Notes: a model not told the origin generated them from the letters alone. Positions 36,483-44,987 are shown, counted from the stretch's first letter. The stretch is 64,000 nt of DNA from Arsenicibacter rosenii (GCF_001870735.1 NZ_MORL01000005.1:207736-271735); one strand, 5' to 3'. Numbers and translations are program-made.

Positions 36483-36604
36483 CTTCTGAAATAGTTATAA
36501 AGGAATTTGTGAATTGGGTAATACCACTTCATACGGGAATAAGCTTTAACCGGATTTTAATGTTTATTTTTTTTTGACTGAGCGGCCAACTAATGAGGTA
36601 TCGT

Positions 36605-36633
36605 AAAAAAAAAGAGCCCCGAATGAGGCTCTT
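36605..36633 (-). terminator. Intrinsic terminator of the small 54-residue gene
   Basis: AAGAGCC (36612-36618) pairs with GGCTCTT (36627-36633). On the minus strand the stem is followed by a run of nine T (complement of 36605-36613). It sits 27 bases downstream of the small gene's stop. Confidence 0.8.
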
Positions 36634-36659
36634 CCCAGTGATTGATCTATCGTTTCAGT

Positions 36660-36824
36660 TTAAAAAATTCTTCCGCCATGTGGCGCCGATAAACGAGTCA
36701 GGGCTTCAAAAGCCGGTTCGTTTTTGTTTACAAACGCATGTACTGCTTGCGTCGAAAACATCCAATTAGACTTAGACCGCAGTGCCTGCAAATGGCCTTT
36801 CCAGTTAATCCGAATTGTCTGCAT
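36660..36824 (-). CDS. Small hypothetical protein, 54 residues
   Basis: A 54-codon gene starting at the ATG complementary to 36822-36824 and ending in TAA. The product is basic and aromatic ('TIRINWKGHLQALRSKSNWMF...'), with no transmembrane segment and no domain I recognise. Support for it being real is a dedicated rho-independent terminator immediately downstream and balanced codon use, in a 535-base gap (36483-37017) that otherwise holds only A/T-rich sequence. No good TAnnTTTG box was found upstream. Confidence 0.5.
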   Translation of the reverse strand: MQTIRINWKGHLQALRSKSNWMFSTQAVHAFVNKNEPAFEALTRLSAPHGGRIF

Positions 36825-37017
36825 ATAGGTAGTATTTAGTATAACATTGACCTATCCGCCATATAAAATCGAATAAGCCTTTCAGCTAAATAACTCATTT
36901 ATAGCACACAATGATTCACCGATATTGGTAAAGTACAAAAACTACCTTTTATCAGTCAGCGAATAGGCTTTATGTACAATAGATTCTTCTCAGGGTACAG
37001 CGACTTTATCAGGTACT

Positions 37018-37299
37018 TCAGGCGGAGGCCGTCAGGCGTTTGCAGAGTATCAGAATATGCTCGATCAGGCGGTCATGATGTTCCATACTAAACTGATTAA
37101 TCTGTACCAGTTTGACCGGATGCCACTGAAATGCATCGTTAACCGGATCAAAAACCCCAATCGGTAATTCACCTGCCTGATGGGTTTGTTCGTTCAGTAA
37201 CCGCATGCCTTCGTCAACGGTCTGACACGGGAAATAATGGTACTGCCCTTGCTGAAAGTAAACAGCAAAGTATTGGTTCCGGGAAAAGTTGAGTTTCAT
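37018..37299 (-). CDS. Hypothetical protein, 93 residues
   Basis: A small cytoplasmic protein starting at the ATG complementary to 37297-37299; the frame stays open upstream to 37392 but without a better start. It is rich in Gln, His and aromatic residues ('NQYFAVYFQQGQYHYFPCQTVDEGMRLLN', 'GVFDPVNDAFQWHPVKLVQ', ending in a helical 'EHHDRLIEHILILCKRL'). No known domain. It lies upstream of and divergent from the ECF sigma operon. The 269 bases between the two contain A/T-rich sequence but no box I would call with confidence. Confidence 0.6.
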   Translation of the reverse strand: MKLNFSRNQYFAVYFQQGQYHYFPCQTVDEGMRLLNEQTHQAGELPIGVFDPVNDAFQWHPVKLVQINQFSMEHHDRLIEHILILCKRLTASA

Positions 37300-37568
37300 G
37301 GGGGTATGGTTGTACGGTAATGGTAAATACGTGTTCAACGTATATGTTTTGTTTATAGCAGAGAGTCTGAATCGTAACAGTAGGTTGCACAAAGACCATA
37401 AAAAAGATGCACTTTATGTAGCACACATACGTATGAAGCTCCCTTCTTAGATTTACGTTTAACATGAATACGGCTACTTTCTATATGGTAACAGGCTCAG
37501 TAATTTTTTTTTGTTTTTTTTCACCGGCCCTGTAATGTTTGTCCGGATCGCTCGTCTTTTGCATAGAC

Positions 37569-38090
37569 ATGGACCTGCAAACCTTTAAACAACAAATACT
37601 TCCTGTGCAAGGCCGGCTTTTTCGACTGGCAAAGCTTTTTCTGCGAAACCGCGAAGAAGCCGAAGACACCTTGCAGGATGTTTTACTAAAACTGTGGACA
37701 AACCGGCAGCAGCTGGATCAGTACCGCAGCGTTGAGGCCATGGCCGTTCAGATGACGCGGAATCTGTGCCTGGATAAACTGAAATCGCACGGATATGCCC
37801 GCCGGACCGACGAGGCAGATTTGAGTCTGATTCAGGCAAACATGGGTACACCCCATCAGCTTACGGAGTCGGCCGATACCGCTGCGGTAGTCCGGCAACT
37901 GATTCAGGAATTGCCGGAACAGCAGCGGCTGATTCTGCACTTGCGCGACGTAGAGGAGTATTCGTTTGAGGAGATTGAGCAGGTGACCGGTATATCTATT
38001 AATAACATTCGTGTGGCCTTGTCGAGGGCCCGGAAAACTGTCCGCGACAACTATACTAAAGTTCTCAATTATGAATCATCAGGATATTGA
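37569..38090 (+). CDS. ECF-type RNA polymerase sigma factor
   Basis: A 173-residue sigma-70 family factor of the ECF class. Region 2 covers about residues 5-75 ('FRLAKLFLRNREEAEDTLQDVLLKLW' is region 2.2, 'AMAVQMTRNLCLDKLKS' 2.4). Region 4 covers about 115-165 ('LPEQQRLILHLRDVEEYSFEEIEQVTGISINNIRVALSRARKTVRDNY', with the helix-turn-helix). The start ATG 37569 is preferred over 37539 because the protein then begins at region 2. It overlaps the next gene by 20 bases, which implies translational coupling with the probable anti-sigma factor. Confidence 0.94.
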   Translation: MDLQTFKQQILPVQGRLFRLAKLFLRNREEAEDTLQDVLLKLWTNRQQLDQYRSVEAMAVQMTRNLCLDKLKSHGYARRTDEADLSLIQANMGTPHQLTESADTAAVVRQLIQELPEQQRLILHLRDVEEYSFEEIEQVTGISINNIRVALSRARKTVRDNYTKVLNYESSGY

Positions 38091-38838
38091 TGCCTTACTG
38101 GCCCGATACTACGAGGGAGAAACGACGCTGGAGGAGGAGCAATGGCTGAAGCAGTATTTTGCCTCCGGCCAGCAAACGCCTCAGCAAATACCGGACGCCG
38201 GCCTTTTCCGGTATGCAGACGGGGCACGTGCCGAACACCCATCGCCTGGATTCAGTACACGGGTAACGGCCAGGCTTAACAAAAACGATGTCATACACCG
38301 GATCGGTGGCTGGAGCATGCGGATTGCCGCCGGGCTGGCTCTGCTGCTGCTGGGCTTTGCGGCAGGCCGCTACTATACCGGCTCGCCGAACGAAACAGTA
38401 GCCGAAAACGGGCAAACCGCCGAAATCAAAAATGTGCTGTCGGTGACCCAGCAAGCCAACACCTCGGCCAGTGACCGTATCCTGGCCGTGAATCAGTGTA
38501 CCGAGCTGCCGCAGGTCAATGAAGATATTACGCAGCTGCTCATCAATACAATGAATGCCGACGATAACGTCAATGTACGGCTGGCAGCGTGTCAGGCTCT
38601 GGTTAGTTTTGAGAACGAACCGGGCGTGCGGGAAGCGCTGATCCAGTCACTGAAATCGCAGACAGACGCCAATGTTCAGATTACGCTGATTGAACTGCTG
38701 GTGGCCATCAAGGAAAAACGGGCGATGAATGCCATGCAGCAACTGGCCCAAAGTAAACAAACCATTGATGTTGTCCGGCAAAAGGCCGAAGAAGGCGTCA
38801 GCCGGCTAAGCCGTCAAACCATGAACTCTGCTTCTTAA
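38071..38838 (+). CDS. Membrane anti-sigma-factor-like protein with HEAT-repeat periplasmic part
   Basis: A 255-residue single-span protein. The cytoplasmic N-terminus ('DIDALLARYYEGETTLEEEQWLKQYF') resembles the zinc-less anti-sigma motif found next to Bacteroidota ECF factors. A transmembrane helix ('MRIAAGLALLLLGFAAGRYY') is near residue 95. The rest, about residues 150-250, is helical repeats ('DNVNVRLAACQALVSFENEPGVREALIQSL', 'DANVQITLIELLVAIKEKRAMNAMQQL') of the HEAT type. It likely sequesters the sigma factor and senses an envelope signal. The start overlaps the sigma gene by 20 bases, and DUF4097 genes follow 31 bases later. Confidence 0.85.
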   Translation: MNHQDIDALLARYYEGETTLEEEQWLKQYFASGQQTPQQIPDAGLFRYADGARAEHPSPGFSTRVTARLNKNDVIHRIGGWSMRIAAGLALLLLGFAAGRYYTGSPNETVAENGQTAEIKNVLSVTQQANTSASDRILAVNQCTELPQVNEDITQLLINTMNADDNVNVRLAACQALVSFENEPGVREALIQSLKSQTDANVQITLIELLVAIKEKRAMNAMQQLAQSKQTIDVVRQKAEEGVSRLSRQTMNSAS

Positions 38839-38869
38839 TAAACGTCAATTACCTCAAATACAAAAACTA

Positions 38870-39646
38870 ATGAAAAAGCTAATGCTGTTGAGCACCGCAC
38901 TTTTGTGGTGTACGGGGACTCTTTTGGCCCAGGATTATAAAACAAAACTGGGCAAAGACCAGAAAGTCTGGATTGAGATGGATTTCAGTAACGTCAGAAT
39001 TGAGGGCCATAACGGCGATGACGTAATTATTTCAGGCGGGAAGACCGAGACACCGCCGGAGCGGGCTAAGGGTCTGAAACCGTTGTATAACTCTGCCGTC
39101 GACAATACGGGATTGGGAGTTGCGGTTACCCAGGAAAACGGGAACCTCAAAATTGAGAAGGCATCGCGGAGCTCAAACGCCATTACCATCCGTATTCCTA
39201 AAAAAGCGGCGGTGATGTATGAGCAAATGAGCTGGATGGGCGGCAGCAACATTACGGTCAATAACTTCGATGGTGATCTGGAAATCAAGACGAAAAACGG
39301 CAACATCGAACTCAGCAACGTAACGGGGCCGGTTGTGGCCAACACAACAAGCGGAGAAATCGTCGTGGTGTATTCGGCGTTGAATCAGGAAAAACCATCT
39401 GCTTTGTCGACCATCAGCGGGGAGATCGACGTAACGCTGCCGGCCAATACAAAGAGCAATCTGAAACTACGGTCGATCAACGGCGAAATGTATACCGACT
39501 TTGATCTGGGCCTGAAAAACAACGTCAAAGATGGGTTGCCTAAAGTAGCAGGCGGGAATAACATCAACGGCGCCATTAACGGTGGCGGGGTCGAAATACA
39601 ATTGAAGACCATCAGCAGCAACATTTACGTCCGGAAACAGAAATAA
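38870..39646 (+). CDS. DUF4097 domain-containing exported protein (first)
   Basis: A 258-residue protein with a signal peptide ('TGTLLAQ', about residue 20) and repetitive beta-strand patterns ('GDLEIKTKNGNIELSNVTGPVVANTTSGEIVVVYS', 'STISGEIDVTLPANTKSNLKLRSINGEMYTDFD') typical of DUF4097, a right-handed beta-helix or adhesin-like fold. The C-terminal 'NGGGVEIQLKTISSNIYVRK' is shared with the next gene. It is the third gene of the ECF sigma operon. The family is exported and its role is not established; it is frequently under ECF control. Confidence 0.88.
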   Translation: MKKLMLLSTALLWCTGTLLAQDYKTKLGKDQKVWIEMDFSNVRIEGHNGDDVIISGGKTETPPERAKGLKPLYNSAVDNTGLGVAVTQENGNLKIEKASRSSNAITIRIPKKAAVMYEQMSWMGGSNITVNNFDGDLEIKTKNGNIELSNVTGPVVANTTSGEIVVVYSALNQEKPSALSTISGEIDVTLPANTKSNLKLRSINGEMYTDFDLGLKNNVKDGLPKVAGGNNINGAINGGGVEIQLKTISSNIYVRKQK

Positions 39647-39664
39647 CTCTTCCTGCTCAATCCC

Positions 39665-40369
39665 ATGAAAACGCACCTTTTCCTTATCCTTCTGTTGTTC
39701 GTTGGTATCAACCCGCTTTTTGCCCAAAAGGTCATTGAAAAAAAGCTCCCCTACGCAAACGGGCAGCTTGTCAACCTGAATCTGCGGTTTGCCGACAGCA
39801 TTGTCGTCCGCTACTGGGACAACGATCAGGTATCGGTCAAGATCTCGGTCAACATCAACAGCAACCGTCTGAACGACGCACTGCTGGTCAGTACAACGAC
39901 CACCGCCGGCGAGATTGGCCTTAAAACCGACTTCGACAAAGACATGCTGAAAAACGGCAAAGCCGAAGATTGTCCGGAGAGTAAACATGGCTGGAGTACC
40001 AACACAAACGGCCAGACCTATTTTGTGTGCAGCAACATCGACTATGTGGTTTACCTGCCGAAACAGGCAAAACTCAACATCGAAACCATCAGCGGCAATA
40101 TCGACATTCAGGGTTCAACGGGCGCACCGGTCTTTGCCAAATCCATCAGTGGTTTCATCGACTTCAGCTGGCCGGGAAAGCAGGGAGCCAATCTGGCGAT
40201 GAAGACCATCACCGGTGAAGTATATACCGATCTGGATATCGCGTTTACCGGCAAACGGGAAAAACATGCGATGGTCGGGTATTTACTGAAAGGAACAGTA
40301 AACGGTGGCGGGCCTGATGTTCATCTGGAATCCATCAGCAACAACGTGTATCTGCGGCGCGGCCGCTGA
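39665..40369 (+). CDS. DUF4097-type exported protein (second, diverged paralogue)
   Basis: A 234-residue paralogue of the preceding gene, starting 18 bases after its stop. Signal peptide to 'INPLFAQ' (about residue 20). 'LNIETISGNIDIQGSTGAPVFAKSISGFIDFSWPGKQGANLAMKTITGEVYTDLDI' shows the same strand-turn repeats, and both proteins end in a 'SNNVYLRR' type tail. It contains one isolated Cys pair (around residues 105 and 119) that the first copy lacks. Last gene of the sigma operon; a palindrome follows at 40390. Confidence 0.86.
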   Translation: MKTHLFLILLLFVGINPLFAQKVIEKKLPYANGQLVNLNLRFADSIVVRYWDNDQVSVKISVNINSNRLNDALLVSTTTTAGEIGLKTDFDKDMLKNGKAEDCPESKHGWSTNTNGQTYFVCSNIDYVVYLPKQAKLNIETISGNIDIQGSTGAPVFAKSISGFIDFSWPGKQGANLAMKTITGEVYTDLDIAFTGKREKHAMVGYLLKGTVNGGGPDVHLESISNNVYLRRGR

Positions 40370-40389
40370 TTGACCATTAATTGGATGTT

Positions 40390-40417
40390 GTAGAGACAGG
40401 GCATGCCCTGTCTCTAC
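40390..40417. repeat. 28-bp perfect palindrome (GTAGAGAC type)
   Basis: A perfect palindrome with arm GTAGAGACAGGGCA, between convergent genes (DUF4097 and GH43). Shares the TAGAGAC end with the element at 21509-21534. It can act as a bidirectional terminator and looks like a member of a dispersed REP-like family. Confidence 0.8.
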
Positions 40418-40428
40418 GTGTTATTACA

Positions 40429-41412
40429 TTACCGTAATTTACGGGGCAGAACGCCTTCAAACGTAATTTTCACCGGCTTGATACCACCGTTTTCGTCGAA
40501 CTCCATGCGGTCAATGCAGGTTTCGCGGTGGTTCCCATCAGTTTCTGACAAAGGCCGGCGGTGATACACAATGTACCATTCGTCCTTGCCCGGCACCTGA
40601 ATAACGGAATGATGACCGGCACCTGTTGCCACTGCCGGATCTTGCTGCAGGATTTTGCCCACCCGCTCAAACGGCCCGAACGGCGAATCTGAAACGGCAT
40701 AGGCCACCGAGTAATTCGGGCCTGTCCAGCCGCCTTCCGACCACATGAAGTAGTATTTATTATTCCGCATGAACATAAACGGCCCTTCTACGTAGCCTTT
40801 CGGGGTAATCTCACGAAACATGGTGCCGTCAGGGAACGGCAGAATACCCGTAAAGTCATCCTTCAGCCGCACTATGTTGCAGTGACGCCAGCCACCATAC
40901 ATCATGTAATATTGTCCGTCCTTGTCTTTAAAAACAAACTGGTCGATTGGCTGCGCACCGTTATGAAACTTGTCGATCAAGGGTTTACCTAATAAATCCT
41001 TGAACGGCCCTGCGGGATTATCAGCGACTGCCACGCCGATGCCCCCCAACTCTTTGTCGCTCTGAATATCGTTGGCCGCAAAAAAGAGGTAGTATTTTTT
41101 CCCTTTCTGAATAATCGCCGGCGCCCACATTGCCCGCCGCGCCCACTTAATAGAGGTCGTGTCAACAATGCGGCTGTGTTTCGTCCACGTAATCATATCC
41201 GGCGACGAAAAGGCATCCATAAACACCTGCTGGTTGTACGGTGCCGAATAGGTCGGATAAACCCAGTATTTTTTATCAAAAATAGCTCCTTCAGGATCAG
41301 CATACCAACCGGGAAAGATTGGATTGCCCGAGGTCTTTTTGTCTGTTTTCTGTTGTGCGAAAGCTGGCATGCTCATAACAGCAAGAGCCAGCGAAAAGAA
41401 AAATTTAGTCAT
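40429..41412 (-). CDS. Glycoside hydrolase family 43 protein
   Basis: A 327-residue exported five-bladed beta-propeller glycosidase. Signal peptide to 'MPAFAQ'. GH43 landmarks are the catalytic-base Asp in 'IFPGWYADPEGAIFDKKYWVYPTYS', the pKa-modulating Asp region 'KWARRAMWAPAIIQKGKKYYLFFAAND', and the acid Glu in 'YVEGPFMFMRNNKYYFMWSEG'. GH43 enzymes act on arabinan or xylan side chains and related pectin decorations. That fits a genome carrying a galacturonate transporter and tagaturonate reductase 20 kb away. Monocistronic. Linkage specificity is not predictable. Confidence 0.92.
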   Translation of the reverse strand: MTKFFFSLALAVMSMPAFAQQKTDKKTSGNPIFPGWYADPEGAIFDKKYWVYPTYSAPYNQQVFMDAFSSPDMITWTKHSRIVDTTSIKWARRAMWAPAIIQKGKKYYLFFAANDIQSDKELGGIGVAVADNPAGPFKDLLGKPLIDKFHNGAQPIDQFVFKDKDGQYYMMYGGWRHCNIVRLKDDFTGILPFPDGTMFREITPKGYVEGPFMFMRNNKYYFMWSEGGWTGPNYSVAYAVSDSPFGPFERVGKILQQDPAVATGAGHHSVIQVPGKDEWYIVYHRRPLSETDGNHRETCIDRMEFDENGGIKPVKITFEGVLPRKLR

Positions 41413-41611
41413 GTGCTGTGAAACATCAGGCAGCTAACTAGCTGCGTTTTCAGGAAAAGAACGGGTTTTGCCACAAATAAACAGCAATTTTTGCTTTCAA
41501 TCTGCAAAATCTGCGCAATTGTCTGTACGCTCATTTTATCGGCGTTTCAGCGTTCACAAACCTAAATCATTGTAGTATTGCACCCGCAATAATCCGATTC
41601 CCTGCTGACTC

Positions 41612-42427
41612 ATGAAAACACCTGTTGCCCTGCTTCTCTGCCTGCTGATCTGGTTTACGCCCCTTTCTGGCCGGGCCCAATCGACTGATGCCTATGAGAA
41701 ACACGTTTTTAAGGCAAAGGGGGGGCATGAGTTACCCTACCGCATCCTTTATCCTAAAGGATACGCCGAAGCGTCGGGCCGGCAAAAGCAGAAATACCCA
41801 CTGGTGCTGGTGCTGCACGGAGCCGGTGAACGCGGCAACGACAACGAAAAACAACTGACCCACGGCGGAAATCTGTTTTTGCAGGAACGCAGCCGGACTG
41901 ATTTTCCGGCAGTCGTTCTCTTTCCGCAATGCCCGACGGACAGTTATTGGGCATCGGTGAAGATTGACCGCGATAAGTCGCCGCTCGGTTTGCAGTTTGA
42001 TTACCACCGCCCGATGACCTGGCCGCTCAAAGCTGTTCGCTCGCTGGTAAAGAAAGTGGCACGCGATAAGCGGATCGATAAATCACGGCTGTACATTACC
42101 GGTTTGTCGATGGGTGGCATGGGCACCTTCGAGCTCATTGCGCGCTACCCGAAAGTTTTTGCGGCCGCCGCACCCATTTGTGGCGGCGGCGATACCACTT
42201 ACTGCGAAAAGTTTGCGAAACGGGTGCCGGTCTGGGTTTTCCATGGTGACAAGGATAACGTAGTCGATCCACGGCATTCGCGGGAAATGGTGGCAAAACT
42301 ACAATCGCTTGGCGCCGATGTGCAGTATTCGGAATACCTCGACGTAAAACACAACAGCTGGGATAACGCCTTCGCCGAGCCCGACTTCCTGTCATGGCTG
42401 TCCGGCCACAGAAAGAAGAAAAAATAA
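41612..42427 (+). CDS. Exported alpha/beta hydrolase (esterase/peptidase-like)
   Basis: A 271-residue secreted hydrolase. Signal peptide to 'SGRAQ' (about residue 23). The catalytic core 'YPLVLVLHGAGERGNDNEKQ' contains the oxyanion region, and the nucleophile Ser sits in 'LYITGLSMGGMGTFELIARYP'. The acid is likely in 'PVWVFHGDKDNVVDPRHS' and the His in 'DVKHNSWDNAF'. The pattern is that of predicted carbohydrate esterases/PHB-depolymerase-like proteins common in Bacteroidota. It sits next to the GH43 gene on the other strand, so a role in polysaccharide use is plausible but not shown. Confidence 0.88.
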   Translation: MKTPVALLLCLLIWFTPLSGRAQSTDAYEKHVFKAKGGHELPYRILYPKGYAEASGRQKQKYPLVLVLHGAGERGNDNEKQLTHGGNLFLQERSRTDFPAVVLFPQCPTDSYWASVKIDRDKSPLGLQFDYHRPMTWPLKAVRSLVKKVARDKRIDKSRLYITGLSMGGMGTFELIARYPKVFAAAAPICGGGDTTYCEKFAKRVPVWVFHGDKDNVVDPRHSREMVAKLQSLGADVQYSEYLDVKHNSWDNAFAEPDFLSWLSGHRKKKK

Positions 42428-42433
42428 GCCGGT

Positions 42434-43372
42434 TTATACGGTGCCCAGGCGCTCTTTGAGCCCTTTCAGACGGGTACGCTGCATGATAAATTCGGTTTTG
42501 TTGTCGGTCAGCCGGACGATGTATTTATCGTTTTCCCAATACGAATAGTTCTTCACAAACCGGACGTTGGCGATCACTGACCGGTTGATCCGGTAAAACT
42601 GCTCCGGGTTTAGTTCGGCTTCGAGTTCGGTCAGCGTTTTGCGGATGGCGTATGTCCGGCCAAGGGTATAAGCGTAGTATAACTTTTGTTCGACTTCAAC
42701 ATACAGTATATCGCGTACTGCCAGCAGGGTTTCTCCTTCCTCGTCCGACGCTTCGAGTTGCGCCAGATAGGCAGGCTCCGGCTTTGGCTGAGCCACTTCA
42801 GCTATTGGTGACGCCTCCGGTTCAACCGGGGCCGCCATGCGTTGTTTTTGCCAGTCGTTATAATCCAGGAACAGATTCAGATTCAGGAAGCCATAGCCGA
42901 ACACCAGAAACGGCAGAAAATAGTTGGCAAACATCCGGCCGGTAAAGACATACTCCGGGAACCAGTCGCTCCAGGCATAATCCGGATAAAAAATGGCCAG
43001 ATAGCGTAATGTATTGGTAACCGGCCCAAATACCGGAATGGCCAGGCAGATAAAAGGAAAGAATTTCAGCTCATACCCAATGACCGACCGGCCCGAAAGC
43101 ACCAGCGGCCCCGGCTGCGTCAGCCGCACATACAACATAGCCAGCCGCACAAAGATAAATACCGAAATCAACTCAAACAGGTAATAGTAGCCGAAGAGCA
43201 TTTTCAGATAGTGCAGCACATTGCCCCGGGTCAGTGGCGCAAACTCTCCCCCGTCCTCCCGTTGCAACGTCATGACCTGATACAGCACAATACCGATCAG
43301 GGTAGTGATGAGAAAGGCGCGCCATTGCCGCTTGACGCGAAAGGTTAGATGGAGGGATGGTTGTCCGGTCAT
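42434..43372 (-). CDS. Membrane-anchored LytTR transcriptional regulator
   Basis: A 312-residue protein with an N-terminal membrane domain of about four helices ('WRAFLITTLIGIVLYQVM', 'YYYLFELISVFIFVRLAMLYV', 'FFPFICLAIPVFGPVTNT', 'FLPFLVFGYGFLNLNLFL'). A linker rich in Pro, Glu and Ala follows, then a C-terminal LytTR DNA-binding domain ('LAVRDILYVEVEQKLYYAYTLGRTYAI', 'EQFYRINRSVIANVRFVKNYSY'). It lacks a receiver domain, so it is a one-component sensor-regulator. The promoter TTG...TACCTTTG on the minus strand ends 4 bases before the ATG. Confidence 0.9.
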   Translation of the reverse strand: MTGQPSLHLTFRVKRQWRAFLITTLIGIVLYQVMTLQREDGGEFAPLTRGNVLHYLKMLFGYYYLFELISVFIFVRLAMLYVRLTQPGPLVLSGRSVIGYELKFFPFICLAIPVFGPVTNTLRYLAIFYPDYAWSDWFPEYVFTGRMFANYFLPFLVFGYGFLNLNLFLDYNDWQKQRMAAPVEPEASPIAEVAQPKPEPAYLAQLEASDEEGETLLAVRDILYVEVEQKLYYAYTLGRTYAIRKTLTELEAELNPEQFYRINRSVIANVRFVKNYSYWENDKYIVRLTDNKTEFIMQRTRLKGLKERLGTV

Positions 43373-43376
43373 GGAT

Positions 43377-43407
43377 CAAAGGTAAAATCTACCCGTATTT
43401 CGGGCAA
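43377..43407 (-). promoter_or_regulatory. Promoter of the membrane LytTR gene, box 4 bases before ATG
   Basis: On the minus strand TTG (complement of 43405-43407), a 20-base spacer and TACCTTTG (complement of 43377-43384), then 4 bases and the ATG at 43372. Both boxes fit the consensus, and the message is predicted to be leaderless. Confidence 0.55.
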
Positions 43408-43571
43408 GTTTACGGGCATTTCAGGATTTTAAATAACGAAACCGGCCTTATTTGAGCCGTCAAAGCCCTTATCTCAGGCCTGTGTGCTTGCGCAGCGCCC
43501 CACAGCCGGTGTACGTTTGCATTGTCGGTTACGGACAAACCCGACCACGAAAACACTAAACACATATAGCC

Positions 43572-44474
43572 ATGAGCCTTCTGAAATTCTCTCTCATCGC
43601 CTTTTTCGCCTATATTTTTTCCACTTTTTTCGCCGTTGGTCAGACCACTCCAAATCGTAGTGTATCGGGTCGTCTGACCGACCGGAGTCAGCAGCCGTTA
43701 GCCTACGTCAGCATCGGCATTATCAATACCCCGGTCGGAACGGTGGCCGATGATAAGGGAGCTTTTACACTTTACCTCACCGACAAGGTAAATCCGCAGG
43801 ATTCGGTCCGGTTCAGCATCTTAGGCTACCGGTCGATCAGTCTGACCGTTGCCGATCTGCAGCAGCGTCAGTCCCAAAACCAGCCGCTGATCATGGACGA
43901 ACAACCTCAGTTGCTCAACGAGGTACGGATCTCCAGCCGTGACACCAGGGTAAAAACCATCGGCAGCGAAAAGGCGGACACCAAAATGCACACCAACTTT
44001 GCCCTCAGCCAAAAGCCGCGCCAGAATCTGGGAGCTGAAATAGGCCGCGTTTTTAACACGCCTACCGGGGCCTGCCGGTTAGAAAAATACCGGTTCTATA
44101 TCATGTCGAACTTTGAATCGGTCACATTCCGTGTTAACGTATACGACGCCGGCGATATGCACCCGCTGATCGACCAGAACATTTATGTGCCGGTGACCGG
44201 AAAAGGCAAAAAGTGGGTGGAAGTGGATTTAACGCCTTACAACATTGTTGCCCGGAAAAACGTCATTGTTTCAATTCAGTGGATTGATAACAGCGAAAAG
44301 GGAACGTTTTTGGGCATGCCGATGCAGATGCCTGCCTTCGCTACTCACTATTACAAATACGGCAGTCAGGATAAATGGAAGAAATTCAACGGCATGACAA
44401 CGGCCATGAACCTGACCGTTACATGCAGCAAACTGGCCGATGTGCAGGAGCGCGAGCAGACGGCCCGGAATTAA
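43572..44474 (+). CDS. Exported protein with carboxypeptidase-like regulatory domain
   Basis: A 300-residue protein with a signal peptide (to 'FFAVGQ'). A CarboxypepD_reg-like beta-sandwich follows at about residues 27-110 ('RSVSGRLTDRSQQPLAYVSIGIINTPVGTVADDKGAFTLYL...DSVRFSILGYRSISLTV'). The C-terminal 180 residues are an uncharacterised beta-rich region ('EIGRVFNTPTGACRLEKYRFYIMSNFESVTFRVNVYDAG') found in other Bacteroidota surface proteins. It has no TonB receptor barrel, so it is a stand-alone surface or periplasmic protein. Function unknown. Confidence 0.82.
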   Translation: MSLLKFSLIAFFAYIFSTFFAVGQTTPNRSVSGRLTDRSQQPLAYVSIGIINTPVGTVADDKGAFTLYLTDKVNPQDSVRFSILGYRSISLTVADLQQRQSQNQPLIMDEQPQLLNEVRISSRDTRVKTIGSEKADTKMHTNFALSQKPRQNLGAEIGRVFNTPTGACRLEKYRFYIMSNFESVTFRVNVYDAGDMHPLIDQNIYVPVTGKGKKWVEVDLTPYNIVARKNVIVSIQWIDNSEKGTFLGMPMQMPAFATHYYKYGSQDKWKKFNGMTTAMNLTVTCSKLADVQEREQTARN

Positions 44475-44482
44475 GCCTACCC

Positions 44483-44516
44483 CCTGTTCTTCCCCTGTTT
44501 TGCGGGGAAGAACAGG
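44483..44516. terminator. Bidirectional terminator hairpin
   Basis: A 13-bp perfect stem (arm CCTGTTCTTCCCC) with an 8-base loop between convergent genes. No long U-tract. Confidence 0.7.
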
Positions 44517-44522
44517 CAGAGA

Positions 44523-44987
44523 TCAGGCTACTTCCTGAAGCTGATACGCCATTTTGTTAAACGTTACGGTATCACCCGCGCTATGGCCGATCAGCAAAGC
44601 CCCGATGGGTGAAGCCGGCGAAACGACAAAATAATCCACACCATTTATCACCAGTTTACCGACGCTGATGGCAATGAAAAACCGGCCGCGATTGGTCAGG
44701 ACCAGGCTACCCGCCCGCACTACCGACGACGGTTTATCAATATCGAGCTGATGCAGGTCCTGTTCGAGTTTCAGCGCTTCGGCCAGCAGCTGTGCATGGC
44801 GGTCGCGCTCGATCTGGGCCATAGCCCGCCCTGTTTCGTATTTATCGCCCGCACTGCTTTTGGATTCTTCGTTAGCCGACTCCTGAGCGGCTTCCATAGC
44901 CGACCGGGCGGTATCGATCCGCTGCCGGACGTATTGCTGACATTGCTGATAGAGTGCGTCCTTTACAGGATGAGGGGTTATGTGCAT
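44523..44987 (-). CDS. GreA/GreB-family-like protein
   Basis: A 154-residue protein. An N-terminal helical part (about 1-75) looks like an antiparallel coiled coil with acidic and basic faces ('ALYQQCQQYVRQRIDTARSAMEAAQESANEESKSSAGDKYETGRAMAQIERDRH'). The C-terminal FKBP-like domain ('GSLVLTNRGRFFIAISVGKLVINGVDYFVVSPASPIGALLIGHSAGDTVTFN') resembles the GreA/GreB C-terminal half. These coiled-coil proteins enter the RNA polymerase secondary channel. The canonical DE-loop is not clear, so a Gre-like role is inferred. ATG 44987 is preferred to the upstream TTG at 45041. Third gene of the GMC-DUF952-Gre operon. Confidence 0.75.
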   Translation of the reverse strand: MHITPHPVKDALYQQCQQYVRQRIDTARSAMEAAQESANEESKSSAGDKYETGRAMAQIERDRHAQLLAEALKLEQDLHQLDIDKPSSVVRAGSLVLTNRGRFFIAISVGKLVINGVDYFVVSPASPIGALLIGHSAGDTVTFNKMAYQLQEVA

